The notes: a model not told the origin generated them from the letters alone. A DNA stretch of 64,000 nt from Claveliimonas ammoniilytica (GCF_025567415.1 NZ_JAOQJV010000001.1:248001-312000), one strand, 5' to 3'; numbered from the stretch's first letter, positions 31,493 through 40,671 are shown. A program made the numbers and translations.

Positions 31493-32101
31493 ATGATTGC
31501 ATATATAAAAGGCGAACTTGTAATACTGGAAGAAGACAGGGTGGTCGTTGATATCGGTGGTGTGGGATATGGCATCTATATGCCGGGAAGAGCGATGTCT
31601 GCGCTTCCGCCGATAGGTTCGGAAGTGCTTATTCATACATATCTGAATGTAAAGGAAGATGCGATGCAGCTTTACGGATTTCTTACGAGAGACGACCTTG
31701 CAGTGTTTCGCAAAGTGATCACAGTCAGTGGAATCGGGCCAAGAGGAGGACTCAGCATTTTGTCTCAGCTTTCGGCGGATGATCTGAGATTTGCTGTTAT
31801 GTCAGGTGATGCCAAGGCAATTTCGGCTGCACAGGGAATCGGGAAAAAGACGGCCGAGAAGCTGATTCTGGAATTAAAAGACAAACTCAGTATGCCGGAT
31901 CTGGATCATTATGCGGCTTTAGAAGATACATCTGCTGTATCGGCTGCGACAGGTGGAATCCAGCAGGATGCGGTATCGGCACTGGTGGCACTTGGCTATG
32001 GCAATACAGAAGCTTTGAAGGCAGTACGTCGGGTAGAACTTACAGAAGGCATGAATGTAGAAGATGTGCTGAAACAGGCTTTGAAATATATGATGTTTTA
32101 G
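31493..32101 (+). CDS. ruvA: Holliday junction DNA helicase subunit RuvA
   Basis: 202 residues. The N-terminal OB fold begins 'MIAYIKGELVILEEDRVVVDIGGVGYGIYMP'-type residues, followed by helix-hairpin-helix motifs 'TVSGIGPRGGLSILSQL' and 'AAQGIGKKTAEKLILELKDKL', and a small C-terminal RuvB-binding domain ('AVSALVALGYGNTEALKAV'). It binds Holliday junctions as a tetramer and loads RuvB. It stands 15 bases before ruvB; RuvC is not in the window, as usual in Firmicutes that use RecU, which is encoded at 57071-57613. Confidence 0.97.
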   Translation: MIAYIKGELVILEEDRVVVDIGGVGYGIYMPGRAMSALPPIGSEVLIHTYLNVKEDAMQLYGFLTRDDLAVFRKVITVSGIGPRGGLSILSQLSADDLRFAVMSGDAKAISAAQGIGKKTAEKLILELKDKLSMPDLDHYAALEDTSAVSAATGGIQQDAVSALVALGYGNTEALKAVRRVELTEGMNVEDVLKQALKYMMF

Positions 32102-32116
32102 CAGCAGAGGGGTATC

Positions 32117-33115
32117 ATGGGAAGAAGAATTATCACAACAGAGAATCTGGAAGAAGATCAGAAAATAGAAAACCATCTCAGACCGCAGACACTGGATGAC
32201 TATGTGGGTCAGGAAAAAGCGAAAGAGATGTTGAAAATATATATATCTGCGGCAAAGGACCGAGGAGAGCCGTTAGACCATGTATTGTTTTATGGGCCGC
32301 CGGGACTCGGTAAGACAACACTTGCCGGGATTATTGCCAATGAGATGGGCGTGAATTTAAAGGTTACATCCGGTCCGGCAATTGAAAAGCCGGGAGATAT
32401 GGCGGCAATATTGAACAGTCTGCAGGAGGGAGATGTACTTTTTGTGGATGAGATCCATCGCTTGAACCGTCAGGTGGAAGAGGTACTTTACCCAGCTATG
32501 GAGGATTTTGCCATTGACATTATGATTGGTAAGGGTGCAAGTGCCAGATCGATACGTCTGGATCTTCCTAAGTTTACACTGGTCGGAGCAACCACCAGAG
32601 CGGGTATGCTTACAGCTCCGCTTCGTGACCGCTTTGGCGTGATCAATCGCCTGGAGTTTTATACGGTAGAAGAGCTGCAGACGATCATACAGAGATCAGC
32701 AACAGTTCTGGGTGTGGAGATTGATGAACGTGGTTCTGCGGAACTTGCAAGAAGATCCAGAGGTACGCCGCGTCTTGCCAATCGTTTGCTGAAACGGGTA
32801 CGTGACTTTGCACAGGTGAAGTTCGATGGCGTGATTACAGGAGACGTAGCAGATTTTGCACTGGATCTTTTAGATGTAGATAAATATGGTCTGGATCATG
32901 TCGACAGAAATCTTCTGTCTACAATGATCACAAGATTTGCCGGGGGACCAGTTGGTCTGGAGACACTTGCAGCATCTATAGGTGAAGATGCCGGAACGAT
33001 AGAGGATGTCTATGAACCGTATCTTTTGAAGAATGGATTCCTGCTCAGAACACCGAGAGGAAGGGTCGCAACAGAGCTGGCATATGGACATTTGGGAATT
33101 TCCCTTTCAAAATAG
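32117..33115 (+). CDS. ruvB: Holliday junction DNA helicase subunit RuvB
   Basis: 332 residues. AAA+ ATPase with Walker A 'FYGPPGLGKTTLA', Walker B 'LFVDEIHRLNR', sensor 1 'LVGATTRAGML' and the arginine finger region 'LRDRFGV', and a C-terminal winged helix ('TPRGRVATELAYGHLG'). Hexameric motor that drives branch migration with RuvA. Length typical. RBS is weak (CAGAGGGG). Confidence 0.98.
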   Translation: MGRRIITTENLEEDQKIENHLRPQTLDDYVGQEKAKEMLKIYISAAKDRGEPLDHVLFYGPPGLGKTTLAGIIANEMGVNLKVTSGPAIEKPGDMAAILNSLQEGDVLFVDEIHRLNRQVEEVLYPAMEDFAIDIMIGKGASARSIRLDLPKFTLVGATTRAGMLTAPLRDRFGVINRLEFYTVEELQTIIQRSATVLGVEIDERGSAELARRSRGTPRLANRLLKRVRDFAQVKFDGVITGDVADFALDLLDVDKYGLDHVDRNLLSTMITRFAGGPVGLETLAASIGEDAGTIEDVYEPYLLKNGFLLRTPRGRVATELAYGHLGISLSK

Positions 33116-33125
33116 TGAAAAACTG

Positions 33126-33154
33126 TTGGTTTTTATGGAACTATCGTTTATAAT
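33126..33154 (+). promoter_or_regulatory. SigA promoter of zapA
   Basis: -35 TTGGTT (33126-33131), 17-base spacer and perfect -10 TATAAT (33149-33154), 48 bases before the zapA start. Confidence 0.7.
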
Positions 33155-33201
33155 ATATCTATATTGTTTATGTATGAATTTAGGAAATGTTGGAGGTTGC
33201 A

Positions 33202-33615
33202 ATGGCATCATCAAAGAATTTTACAGAAGTATTAATTGGTGGAAAGGTATTTACTCTGAGTGGATTTGAGAGTGAAGAATATCTGCAGAGAGTGTCTACA
33301 TATCTGAATCATAAATTAGAAGAGTGCTCCAGCAGTGATGGCTACAGAAAGCAGAGTGCAGAGACGAGAAGTATCCTTCTTGCGCTGAATATTGCAGATG
33401 ACTATTTCAAGGCTAAGAAGCAGGGCGGTACATTAGAAAGTGATATCGAAGCAAAAGATAAAGAGATGTATGATCTCAAGCATGAGTTGATTTCAGTACA
33501 GATTAAGCTGGAGAACGCGGACAAAGCACTGGACAAGCTGAAAGAAGAGAATAAAGCATTGCAGATGAAGATTGTACAGTTAGAAACTGAGATGAAGAAT
33601 AAAAAGAGTAAATAG
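33202..33615 (+). CDS. zapA: Cell division protein ZapA
   Basis: 137 residues from the ATG at 33202 (TTGGAGGTTGCA before it); an upstream in-frame ATG at 33187 lacks an RBS. The N-terminal ZapA head is 'VLIGGKVFTLSGFESEEYLQRVSTYL', and the C-terminal half is a long coiled coil ('DLKHELISVQIKLENADKALDKLKEENKAL'-type heptads). ZapA cross-links FtsZ filaments at midcell. The coiled coil is longer than in B. subtilis ZapA (about 85 residues), giving a longer protein. It has its own promoter and terminator. Confidence 0.88.
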   Translation: MASSKNFTEVLIGGKVFTLSGFESEEYLQRVSTYLNHKLEECSSSDGYRKQSAETRSILLALNIADDYFKAKKQGGTLESDIEAKDKEMYDLKHELISVQIKLENADKALDKLKEENKALQMKIVQLETEMKNKKSK

Positions 33616-33634
33616 GCTGTCATACGACAGCCTA
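33613..33634 (+). terminator. Hairpin after zapA
   Basis: TAGGCTGTC (33613-33621) is perfectly complementary to GACAGCCTA (33626-33634), loop ATAC, and includes the zapA stop codon. The T-rich tail is weak (TCTGCTTTA), so it may be a leaky terminator. Confidence 0.6.
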
Positions 33635-33700
33635 TCTGCTTTATATGATCGTTTATATAAACAGAATTCGGAATAAATGGATATTTTCAAAGGAGTTTAG

Positions 33701-35845
33701 ATGGAACGAATGCCAGAAATTCTTGCACCGGCAGGTGATTTTGCTACACTGAAAGCAGCTGTATCAGCCGGAGCAGATGCAATATATCTTGGCGGGGAGC
33801 AATTTGGAGCTCGCGCCTTTGCAAAAAATTTTACAGAAGAAGAACTGTGCTCAGCAATTGATTATGCACATCTGCATGGCAGAAAGATATATTTGACAGT
33901 TAATACGCTGGTCAAGGAACGTGAATTTGATCAGTTATATGGATATCTTCTCCCATACTATAAGCAGGGGCTGGATGCAGTAATTGTACAGGATATGGGT
34001 GTGATGGAATATATTCGTTGCCAGTTTCCTGAGATGGATATCCATGCCAGTACGCAGATGACGGTTACGAATGCAATTTCAGCAGAATGGCTGGAGAAGC
34101 AGGGCGTGGTACGAGTGGTTCCGGCAAGAGAGCTTTCGCTTCCGGAGATTAAGGAAATACGTGACAGGACCAATCTTGAGATTGAGTGTTTTGTACATGG
34201 AGCTCTTTGTTATTGCTATTCCGGACAGTGTCTGCTCAGCAGTCTGATTGGGGGACGAAGCGGTAATCGCGGACAGTGTGCGCAGCCATGCAGACTGCCT
34301 TATCGGGTGAATGGAAAGAAGCCGTCAGATATTATGAGTCTGAAAGATTTGTGTACGATTGAGTATATTCCTGATCTGATTGAACATGGAATTGATTCCT
34401 TTAAGATTGAAGGACGGATGAAGCAGCCTGCTTATGTAGCAACAGTGACTGATGCATATCACAGATACCGGGATTACTATCTGGAAAAAGGAAGAGAAAA
34501 TTATCGCGTTAAGAAAGATGATTTAAACCGGCTTATGCAGGCTTATCAGAGAAGAGGATATTGTAACGGTTATTACTATGTTCATAATGGAAAGAATATG
34601 ATATCTCTGGAGCGCCCAAAAGCGGAAATGCAGTCAGAGGATACACCCAATATGGTCTGTCAGGAAAAAATTACAGGTGTGTTAAGGGCTGTATGTGGAA
34701 AACCGGCAGAATTTTCAGTAAGTTGTGGTGAGACAGAAGTATGTATAAAAGGTGCAGATGTACAGCGTGCTGAAAAAGTTCCGATGAGCAGGGATCGTCT
34801 GGAGAAGCAGATGAAGAAGACCGGCAATACGCCATTTGTGTTTGAGCAGCTGGATATTCAGATGGATGAGGATATCTTTCTCCCGGTGCAGGCATTGAAT
34901 GAACTTCGCCGTCAGGCGTTGGGGATGCTGGAAGCAAAACTTCTGGAATCAGGAAAAAGAGAAGAACCGGAGCGGTTAGCCATTTGCTCAGACACAGAAA
35001 ATACAGCAGATACGAATAAGGAAAAGGCATCGGAGCTTACTGTGTCGGTTGAGACTATAGAACAGTTTGAAACAGTAGCTGGATTTACAGGAATTGCACG
35101 TATTTATGTTGAAGATACCCTGTGGGATGGGCAGAATGCAGACCGAATGAAACAGATCATTCGAATTGCACGAGAGAATGGAACAGATGTATATTTCGCT
35201 ATGGCACGGATTTACAGAGAAGAGTCAAAGTTATATTATAATAAGCACCTGGAAGAATTGATGGAGACCTTTGATGGCGCACTGGCACGGAATCTGGAGA
35301 GCCTGCTTCTTATACGTAAAAAGAGTGCGGATTATCCGGTGGTTACGGATAGCAGTATATATCTGTGGAATCATAGAGCTAAGAATTTCTTGCGGCAGTT
35401 TAATCTTAAGGCAGGGACTGCACCTGTAGAACTAAACAGCTGGGAATTAGAGGAACTGGGCATACAGGAGATGGAACTTGTAGTATATGGATATCTCCCG
35501 GTTATGGTATCGGCGGGATGTGTGCGTAAGAATACATCCGGTTGTACAGGAAAACCAGGGGAACTTATCCTGACAGATAGACAGAAGAAGAATATGACAG
35601 TAAAAAATGTCTGCAGATACTGCTATAATGTAATGTATAATACATCTCCATTATTGCTGGCAGATCAGCAGATGAAGATTATGCGTCTCCATCCGCGTGC
35701 ACTGCGCCTGGCGTTTACGACAGAAAATGGAGAGGATATGCAGAAGATACTTTGCATGTTCAGAAATATCTATGTAGAGAATACAGAATGTCCGATCCCA
35801 AAGATGGATTATACAAGAGGACATTTTAAACGAGGAGTAAAGTAG
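33701..35845 (+). CDS. U32 family peptidase (YegQ/RlhA-like, with DUF3656-type C-terminal region)
   Basis: 714 residues. The N-terminal TIM-like U32 domain (about 1-300) begins 'PEILAPAGDFATLKAAVSAGADAIYLGG' and contains the signature 'ECFVHGALCYCYSGQCLLS' and 'RGQCAQPCRLPY' with a set of cysteines that hold an Fe-S cluster in relatives such as RlhA, UbiU and TrhP. The long C-terminal region is less conserved, with a further Cys group 'CVRKNTSGCTG...CRYCYN'. Several U32 proteins act in anaerobic RNA or quinone hydroxylation rather than proteolysis. Which applies here is uncertain. It lies 7 bases before the FtsW/RodA gene. Confidence 0.9.
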   Translation: MERMPEILAPAGDFATLKAAVSAGADAIYLGGEQFGARAFAKNFTEEELCSAIDYAHLHGRKIYLTVNTLVKEREFDQLYGYLLPYYKQGLDAVIVQDMGVMEYIRCQFPEMDIHASTQMTVTNAISAEWLEKQGVVRVVPARELSLPEIKEIRDRTNLEIECFVHGALCYCYSGQCLLSSLIGGRSGNRGQCAQPCRLPYRVNGKKPSDIMSLKDLCTIEYIPDLIEHGIDSFKIEGRMKQPAYVATVTDAYHRYRDYYLEKGRENYRVKKDDLNRLMQAYQRRGYCNGYYYVHNGKNMISLERPKAEMQSEDTPNMVCQEKITGVLRAVCGKPAEFSVSCGETEVCIKGADVQRAEKVPMSRDRLEKQMKKTGNTPFVFEQLDIQMDEDIFLPVQALNELRRQALGMLEAKLLESGKREEPERLAICSDTENTADTNKEKASELTVSVETIEQFETVAGFTGIARIYVEDTLWDGQNADRMKQIIRIARENGTDVYFAMARIYREESKLYYNKHLEELMETFDGALARNLESLLLIRKKSADYPVVTDSSIYLWNHRAKNFLRQFNLKAGTAPVELNSWELEELGIQEMELVVYGYLPVMVSAGCVRKNTSGCTGKPGELILTDRQKKNMTVKNVCRYCYNVMYNTSPLLLADQQMKIMRLHPRALRLAFTTENGEDMQKILCMFRNIYVENTECPIPKMDYTRGHFKRGVK

Positions 35846-35852
35846 GTGGAAA

Positions 35853-37337
35853 ATGGTTAATATCATAGTTGAGCTTTCAAAATATCTGATCATCACGATC
35901 ATTATCATGTATACCTATTTGTGTTTCCGTATCTTCGGATATCAGGATGCCGAGAAAAAGCAGCGTATGCTGAAGCGTCAGAATACATTAATGTTTATGC
36001 TTCAGCTTATTGCCTTTATGGTATTGTATCTGGAAATGGATGACATTAAGATACTGGGACTGTATCTTGCACAGATGGCACTTTTTCTGGCAACAATCCT
36101 GTTGTATACGCACATTTACCCGAGAGTATCAAGACTTGTGGTAAATAATATGTGTATGCTGCTGTGTATTGGTCTGATCATGCAGACCAGATTGTCTTAC
36201 AGTAAGGCGATGAAACAGTTTGTGATCGCTGCCTGTGCGATAGCATTGAGTCTGGTGATTCCGATCATTATCCGCAAGTGTAAATTCTTGTCAGAGTGGA
36301 GAAAAATCTATGCGATCATAGGTTTGATTTCACTTGGAGTGGTAGTAGTCGTCGGTCAGGTATCCTACGGCGCCATGCTTGGGTTTACGATCGCAGGAAT
36401 TAATATCCAGCCATCAGAGCTGGTGAAGATTGTATTTGTATTTTATGTGGCGGCGAGTCTGAAAGTATCCAGGGAATTTAAAGATATTGTGGTTACGACA
36501 GCCATTGCCGCGTTTCATGTGCTGATACTGGTAGTCTCTAAAGACCTTGGAGCCGCACTTATTATTTTTGTAGTATATCTGGTCATGCTGTACGTGGCGA
36601 CCAGACAGCCGTTATATATACTGGCTGGGCTTGGAGCCGGAAGTGTGGCATCGGTAGTAGCATATTATTTGTTTGGTCATGTACGTACAAGAGTTATCGC
36701 ATGGAAGGATCCATTTGCAGTATATGACAGTGGCGGCTATCAGTTGGCACAGTCTTTATTTGCGATAGGAACCGGCGGCTGGCTCGGAATGGGACTTTGT
36801 CAGGGACAGCCGGATAAGATTCCGGTAGCGGCTGAAGATTTTATTTTTTCGGCAATTGCGGAAGAACTTGGAATCGTATTCGCCATGTGTCTGATTTTGA
36901 TCTGCCTGAGCTGTTATATTATGTTTCTTAATATAGCCATGCAGCTTCGCAATCAATTCTATAAGCTGGTTGCATTGGGGCTGGGAACCTGTTATATTTT
37001 CCAGGTGTTCCTGACGATTGGCGGAGTGACCAAGTTTATTCCATCTACAGGAGTTACGCTGCCACTGGTTAGCTATGGAGGAAGTTCCCTTTTGAGTACT
37101 TTAATTATGTTTGCAATTATTCAGGGGCTCTATATCCTGAGAGAAGACGAGGAAGAGATCATTGAAAGAAAGAAGAAAGAACAGCAAATACGACAGTTAC
37201 GAGCTGAAAGAAGCAGAAAACAGAGAACGCAGGAAGCGAGAAAGAGAGCAGTTAAGCCGGAAAGAGCGCCGGAGCGCCAAAAAAGAAGACAAGCACCTGG
37301 AAAAGAAAAAGCGCGCCCGCAACAAAGAGTTCGCTAG
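35853..37337 (+). CDS. FtsW/RodA/SpoVE family peptidoglycan glycosyltransferase
   Basis: 494 residues with about ten or more membrane helices. SEDS motifs are present: 'INIQPSELVKIVFVFY', 'SKDLGAALIIF', 'KDPFAVYDSGGYQLAQSL' with the region of the catalytic Asp, 'EDFIFSAIAEELG' and 'STGVTLPLVSYGGSS'. It polymerises lipid II together with a class B PBP, which is encoded next. After the last helix comes a highly basic tail of about 60 residues (Arg, Lys, Gln rich), encoded in the same DNA as the PBP N-terminus in another frame. An elongation (RodA), division (FtsW) or sporulation (SpoVE) role cannot be told apart from sequence alone. Confidence 0.92.
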   Translation: MVNIIVELSKYLIITIIIMYTYLCFRIFGYQDAEKKQRMLKRQNTLMFMLQLIAFMVLYLEMDDIKILGLYLAQMALFLATILLYTHIYPRVSRLVVNNMCMLLCIGLIMQTRLSYSKAMKQFVIAACAIALSLVIPIIIRKCKFLSEWRKIYAIIGLISLGVVVVVGQVSYGAMLGFTIAGINIQPSELVKIVFVFYVAASLKVSREFKDIVVTTAIAAFHVLILVVSKDLGAALIIFVVYLVMLYVATRQPLYILAGLGAGSVASVVAYYLFGHVRTRVIAWKDPFAVYDSGGYQLAQSLFAIGTGGWLGMGLCQGQPDKIPVAAEDFIFSAIAEELGIVFAMCLILICLSCYIMFLNIAMQLRNQFYKLVALGLGTCYIFQVFLTIGGVTKFIPSTGVTLPLVSYGGSSLLSTLIMFAIIQGLYILREDEEEIIERKKKEQQIRQLRAERSRKQRTQEARKRAVKPERAPERQKRRQAPGKEKARPQQRVR

Positions 37338-38712
37338 AGTTACGTATGTATTTGTTGCGCTGTTTCTGGTTATGATGGGATATATCGGATATTTTACAGT
37401 GGTCAAGAGCAAAGACATTATCAGCAGTCCATATAATCCGCGTCTGGATTCCATGGCAGACCGTGTGGTACGAGGGAAGATCCTGGACAAAAGTGGTAAT
37501 GTATTGGCTGAGACAGATACGGCTGATGATGGCAGTGAGTATCGATACTATCCATACGGTGAGATATTTGCTCATGTGGTAGGTTATTCTTCCCAGGGTA
37601 AATCCGGTCTGGAGTCTACACAGAACTTCAATCTGCTGACATCAGATGCATTTATTCTGGAAAAACTGGTAAAGGAATTTCAGGATCAGAAAAATATCGG
37701 CGATAATGTAGTGACTACTCTGGATGTAGATCTTCAGAGTGCTGCATATAATGCACTTGGCGATAATAAAGGTGCGGTAGTGATCATGGAGCCAAGTACT
37801 GGAAAGGTGCTCGCTATGGTATCAAAGCCGTCCTTTGATCCGAATTCGGTTGCGGCAAATTGGGATGCGTTGAATTCCGATGAGAACAGCGTTTTGCTTA
37901 ACCGCGCAACACAAGGGCTGTATGCACCGGGATCTACATTTAAAATTGTGACTACACTGGAATATATGCGGGAGCATCCGGATGATTATAATTCCTATAG
38001 TTATAACTGTACCGGATCGATCACTTATGGGGACACAACGATCCCGTGTGCGAATCATGCAGTGCATGGTGCAGAGGATTTGGCATCTTCCTTTGCAAAT
38101 TCCTGCAACTCTTCATTCTGTAATATCGGCATGAGTCTGGATGTAAAAAAATATCAGGAGACTGCCGAGGATCTGCTGATCGGCTCAAAGCTTCCGGGTG
38201 ATTTTGCAACTGGCAAGAGTGAATTTCAACTGACAGAAAATGATTCTACGGCAGAGAAAATGATGACTGCGATGGGACAGGGTAAAACACAGGTGAGTCC
38301 TTATCAGATGGCACTGATTACATCAGCGATTGCTAATGGCGGAACTCTGATGCGTCCGTATCTGGTAGATTCAGTGACGAATTATACGGGAACGATTATT
38401 TCTGAGACGACACCGGAAAAATATAAAGATCTGATGACATCTGCGGAGGCTTCACAGCTTAAAACATATATGGAAGGTGTAGTCAGCTACGGAACAGGTT
38501 CCGTGCTGAGCGGTCAGTCCTATAGCGTGGCAGGAAAGACAGGTACGGCAGAATACAGTATGGATTCTTCCAGCCAGAATCATTCCTGGTTTGTTGGATT
38601 CAGTAATGTAGATAATCCGGAGCTTGTAGTCAGCGTGATCGTGGAGCAGTCAGACGGTAATACAAAGGCGGTTAATGTAGCCAAATCAATATTTGACAGT
38701 TATTACTATTAA
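37162..38712 (+). CDS. Class B penicillin-binding protein (transpeptidase, PbpA/PBP2-like)
   Basis: 516 residues from TTG 37162 (GAGGAAGAGATCA upstream). This is the only usual start codon upstream of the membrane helix ('VTYVFVALFLVMMGYIGYF'), so the gene overlaps the FtsW/RodA gene by 176 bases. The cytoplasmic N-terminus is about 55 residues of Lys, Arg and Glu. After a dimerisation region ('LDSMADRVVRGKILDKSGNVLAE') comes the transpeptidase domain with 'APGSTFK' (S-x-x-K, catalytic Ser), 'SCN' and 'GKTGTAE' (KTG). It cross-links peptidoglycan as partner of the SEDS protein encoded upstream. Confidence 0.93.
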   Translation: MKERRKNSKYDSYELKEAENRERRKREREQLSRKERRSAKKEDKHLEKKKRARNKEFARVTYVFVALFLVMMGYIGYFTVVKSKDIISSPYNPRLDSMADRVVRGKILDKSGNVLAETDTADDGSEYRYYPYGEIFAHVVGYSSQGKSGLESTQNFNLLTSDAFILEKLVKEFQDQKNIGDNVVTTLDVDLQSAAYNALGDNKGAVVIMEPSTGKVLAMVSKPSFDPNSVAANWDALNSDENSVLLNRATQGLYAPGSTFKIVTTLEYMREHPDDYNSYSYNCTGSITYGDTTIPCANHAVHGAEDLASSFANSCNSSFCNIGMSLDVKKYQETAEDLLIGSKLPGDFATGKSEFQLTENDSTAEKMMTAMGQGKTQVSPYQMALITSAIANGGTLMRPYLVDSVTNYTGTIISETTPEKYKDLMTSAEASQLKTYMEGVVSYGTGSVLSGQSYSVAGKTGTAEYSMDSSSQNHSWFVGFSNVDNPELVVSVIVEQSDGNTKAVNVAKSIFDSYYY

Positions 38713-38724
38713 AGAGGTGTGCCG

Positions 38725-39048
38725 GTGAAATATTATAGCAATCTGTATGTTTCAGAAGGACTTGAAAAAAAGAAAGATAAAGTGATCGCCAGATTGGAAC
38801 GAAGAAAGATCCAGCCGGATCTGCATGTGATCCTGTTACCGGAATGCGACCATAATCAGTTGGAGATTGTAAATGCAATGTATCTGCTGCAGCCTGGTTA
38901 TCCGAGAGAAGGCCGGATGGTAGTGGGGATCGCAAAAGGGTTTGAGGAAGCGGTAGAACTGGTAGAGGAGATCAGCCGGGAAGTGTATGATGCGACCGGA
39001 GATCTGGAGCTTAGAGACTATATTCAGGCAAAGGAACAGGAAGATTGA
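38725..39048 (+). CDS. Conserved hypothetical protein, 107 residues
   Basis: Start GTG 38725 with AAAGAGG seven bases upstream; an earlier in-frame GTG (38719) is too near the RBS. Soluble, charged protein: 'MKYYSNLYVSEGLEKKKDKVIARLERRKIQ' region then 'LHVILLPECDHNQLEIVNAMYLLQP' and 'VVGIAKGFEEAVELVEEISREVYDATG'. No known motif; no membrane segment. The hydrophobic alternation suggests a small alpha/beta fold. It sits between the PBP and YtfI-like genes with one-base spacing to the latter, so it may belong to an envelope or sporulation operon. Function unknown. Confidence 0.8.
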   Translation: MKYYSNLYVSEGLEKKKDKVIARLERRKIQPDLHVILLPECDHNQLEIVNAMYLLQPGYPREGRMVVGIAKGFEEAVELVEEISREVYDATGDLELRDYIQAKEQED

Positions 39049-39049
39049 T

Positions 39050-40009
39050 ATGCTACATATTCTTTTTCTGATATTAAAAATAATAGGGATTATATTGGCA
39101 GTGATATTGGGACTGATTCTTTTGGTAATCTGTATTGTCCTCTTTGTGCCAATTTGCTATAAAGCTGATCTGCATGGGAGCGGAAATGCAAGAGAACTGA
39201 CGGTACATGCAAAAGTAAGCTGGCTGTTTGGATTGATAAAGGCAGTATTTGCTCTGGAAAATGGCAAAACAGATTTATCAGTACGAATTGCCTGGAAAAA
39301 GTTTGGGGATAGCGATCCGGTTGAGGATAAAGCCGAGGATAGGATTGAAGAAAAGCCAAAGCCGGAAAAGAAATCAGTAATGCAGGAGAAACAGGTCATA
39401 CAGGGGGAGGAGAAGCAGGATGACACGACGAATCGAATTACAGATAAAGCGGTTGAAGATCAGACTGAAAAGGCTGAAAAATCTGAGCAGACTGCAAAGA
39501 CTCGTCCGGAGAGCACTGAAAAGAAACAGCGCAAGAAGAAAGATCGAAAAGAAGATTCGGATTCAGCTTCAAAGATTGAACAGATTACGGAAAAGATAAA
39601 ATGTACATACCATAAATTCTGTGATAAAATAAATGAAATCACAGAAAAAAAAGATAAGATGAGTGATTTTCTTACGGATGAGACGCATAAGAATGCTTTT
39701 CTTAAATTAAAAAACGAAGCATTTCATCTACTTAAAAAGCTTAAGCCAAAGAAGATACAGGGTGAGATTACATTTGGATTTGAAGATCCGTCACTGACTG
39801 GCAGGCTTCTGGCATGGATCAGTATGATCTATCCATGGATTGGCGAACACACAGATATTACGCCGGATTTTGAACATCGTACGTTAAGTGGTGATTTGAG
39901 TATACGCGGCAGATTATATGTAATAACGCCGGTGGTGACAGCCATTCGTCTGATCTTGAGTAAAGCGGTACGCAGATCATTTAAAGATATCAGAAATTTC
40001 AAATTATAA
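39050..40009 (+). CDS. DUF2953 (YtfI-like) sporulation-associated membrane protein
   Basis: 319 residues from ATG 39050 (AACAGGAAGATTGAT upstream); longer in-frame extension upstream overlaps the preceding gene. One N-terminal membrane helix ('IIGIILAVILGLILLVICIVLFVPI') and a 'LHGSGNARELTVHAKVSWLFGLIKAVF' segment of DUF2953. A very charged linker (about 95-215) rich in Lys, Glu and Asp separates it from the C-terminal 'GEITFGFEDPSLTGRLL' region. In B. subtilis ytfI lies directly before ytfJ; here also it precedes the GerW/YtfJ-like gene. A role in sporulation or germination is inferred. Confidence 0.82.
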   Translation: MLHILFLILKIIGIILAVILGLILLVICIVLFVPICYKADLHGSGNARELTVHAKVSWLFGLIKAVFALENGKTDLSVRIAWKKFGDSDPVEDKAEDRIEEKPKPEKKSVMQEKQVIQGEEKQDDTTNRITDKAVEDQTEKAEKSEQTAKTRPESTEKKQRKKKDRKEDSDSASKIEQITEKIKCTYHKFCDKINEITEKKDKMSDFLTDETHKNAFLKLKNEAFHLLKKLKPKKIQGEITFGFEDPSLTGRLLAWISMIYPWIGEHTDITPDFEHRTLSGDLSIRGRLYVITPVVTAIRLILSKAVRRSFKDIRNFKL

Positions 40010-40027
40010 AGCAGGAGGTTTGCAGTT

Positions 40028-40417
40028 ATGGGAGAGAATAACAAGCTGAAAGGGACAGTAGAAGAGCTGTTTCGCGGAATGGATGGAGTGATTTCTTCCA
40101 AGACCGTTGTGGGAGATGCAATTCATATTGGAGATACGATCATACTTCCGTTAATTGATGTGTCATTTGGTATGGGAGCGGGCTCATTCAGTGGTGAAAA
40201 GAAAGAAAAAGGCGGTGGAGGTCTCGGTGGTAAGATGACTCCATGTGCGGTTCTGGTAATCCAGAATGGTAATACCAAACTTGTCAATATCAAGAACCAG
40301 GATACGATCACTAAGATTCTTGACATGGTTCCAGATGTGGTTGACCGCTTTGCATCACGTGGTGAAACGAAAATGACTGAAGAAGATGTGGTAGACATTC
40401 TTAATGAATCAGAATAA
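40028..40417 (+). CDS. GerW/YtfJ family sporulation protein
   Basis: 129 residues; GCAGGAGG before the ATG. Signature 'VEELFRGMDGVISSKTVVGDAI', 'IILPLIDVSFGMGAGS', a Gly/Lys-rich loop ('KKEKGGGGLGGKM') and 'PCAVLVIQNGNTKLVNIKNQ'. In B. subtilis GerW (YtfJ) is needed for spore germination with certain receptors. The gene follows the YtfI-like gene 18 bases later, a conserved pair. Expression by a sporulation sigma factor would be expected, but I do not see a convincing site. Confidence 0.9.
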   Translation: MGENNKLKGTVEELFRGMDGVISSKTVVGDAIHIGDTIILPLIDVSFGMGAGSFSGEKKEKGGGGLGGKMTPCAVLVIQNGNTKLVNIKNQDTITKILDMVPDVVDRFASRGETKMTEEDVVDILNESE

Positions 40418-40486
40418 AATCAGGATTATACGGAACCATGCAGGTATTGCCGCATATAATATCATAAGGTTATATGCGGAGGCAGT

Positions 40487-40627
40487 ATGAGAAGAGTAAC
40501 AGGATTTATATTATTTTGGATGGCAATGGGCATGATCGTTAACATGTTATTACCGAATCTTTTTGTCCAGATCTTGTGCATCTGCCTGTGTATTCTGATC
40601 GGGTATGAATTGTATCGTTGTGACTAA
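40487..40627 (+). CDS. Small hydrophobic protein of 46 residues
   Basis: ATG 40487 follows GCGGAGGCAGT, and the frame ends TAA at 40625-40627. The product 'MRRVTGFILFWMAMGMIVNM' continues into a second hydrophobic stretch ('LFVQILCICLCILIGYELY'), so it has two closely spaced membrane helices joined by 'LLPN'. It stands between the gerW-like gene and the rpmB promoter. No known family; it may be a small sporulation membrane protein, but that is only a guess from its neighbours. Confidence 0.65.
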   Translation: MRRVTGFILFWMAMGMIVNMLLPNLFVQILCICLCILIGYELYRCD

Positions 40628-40671
40628 AAGAAAATGTTAAAACAAAATGATAAGAAATTCATAAATAATAC

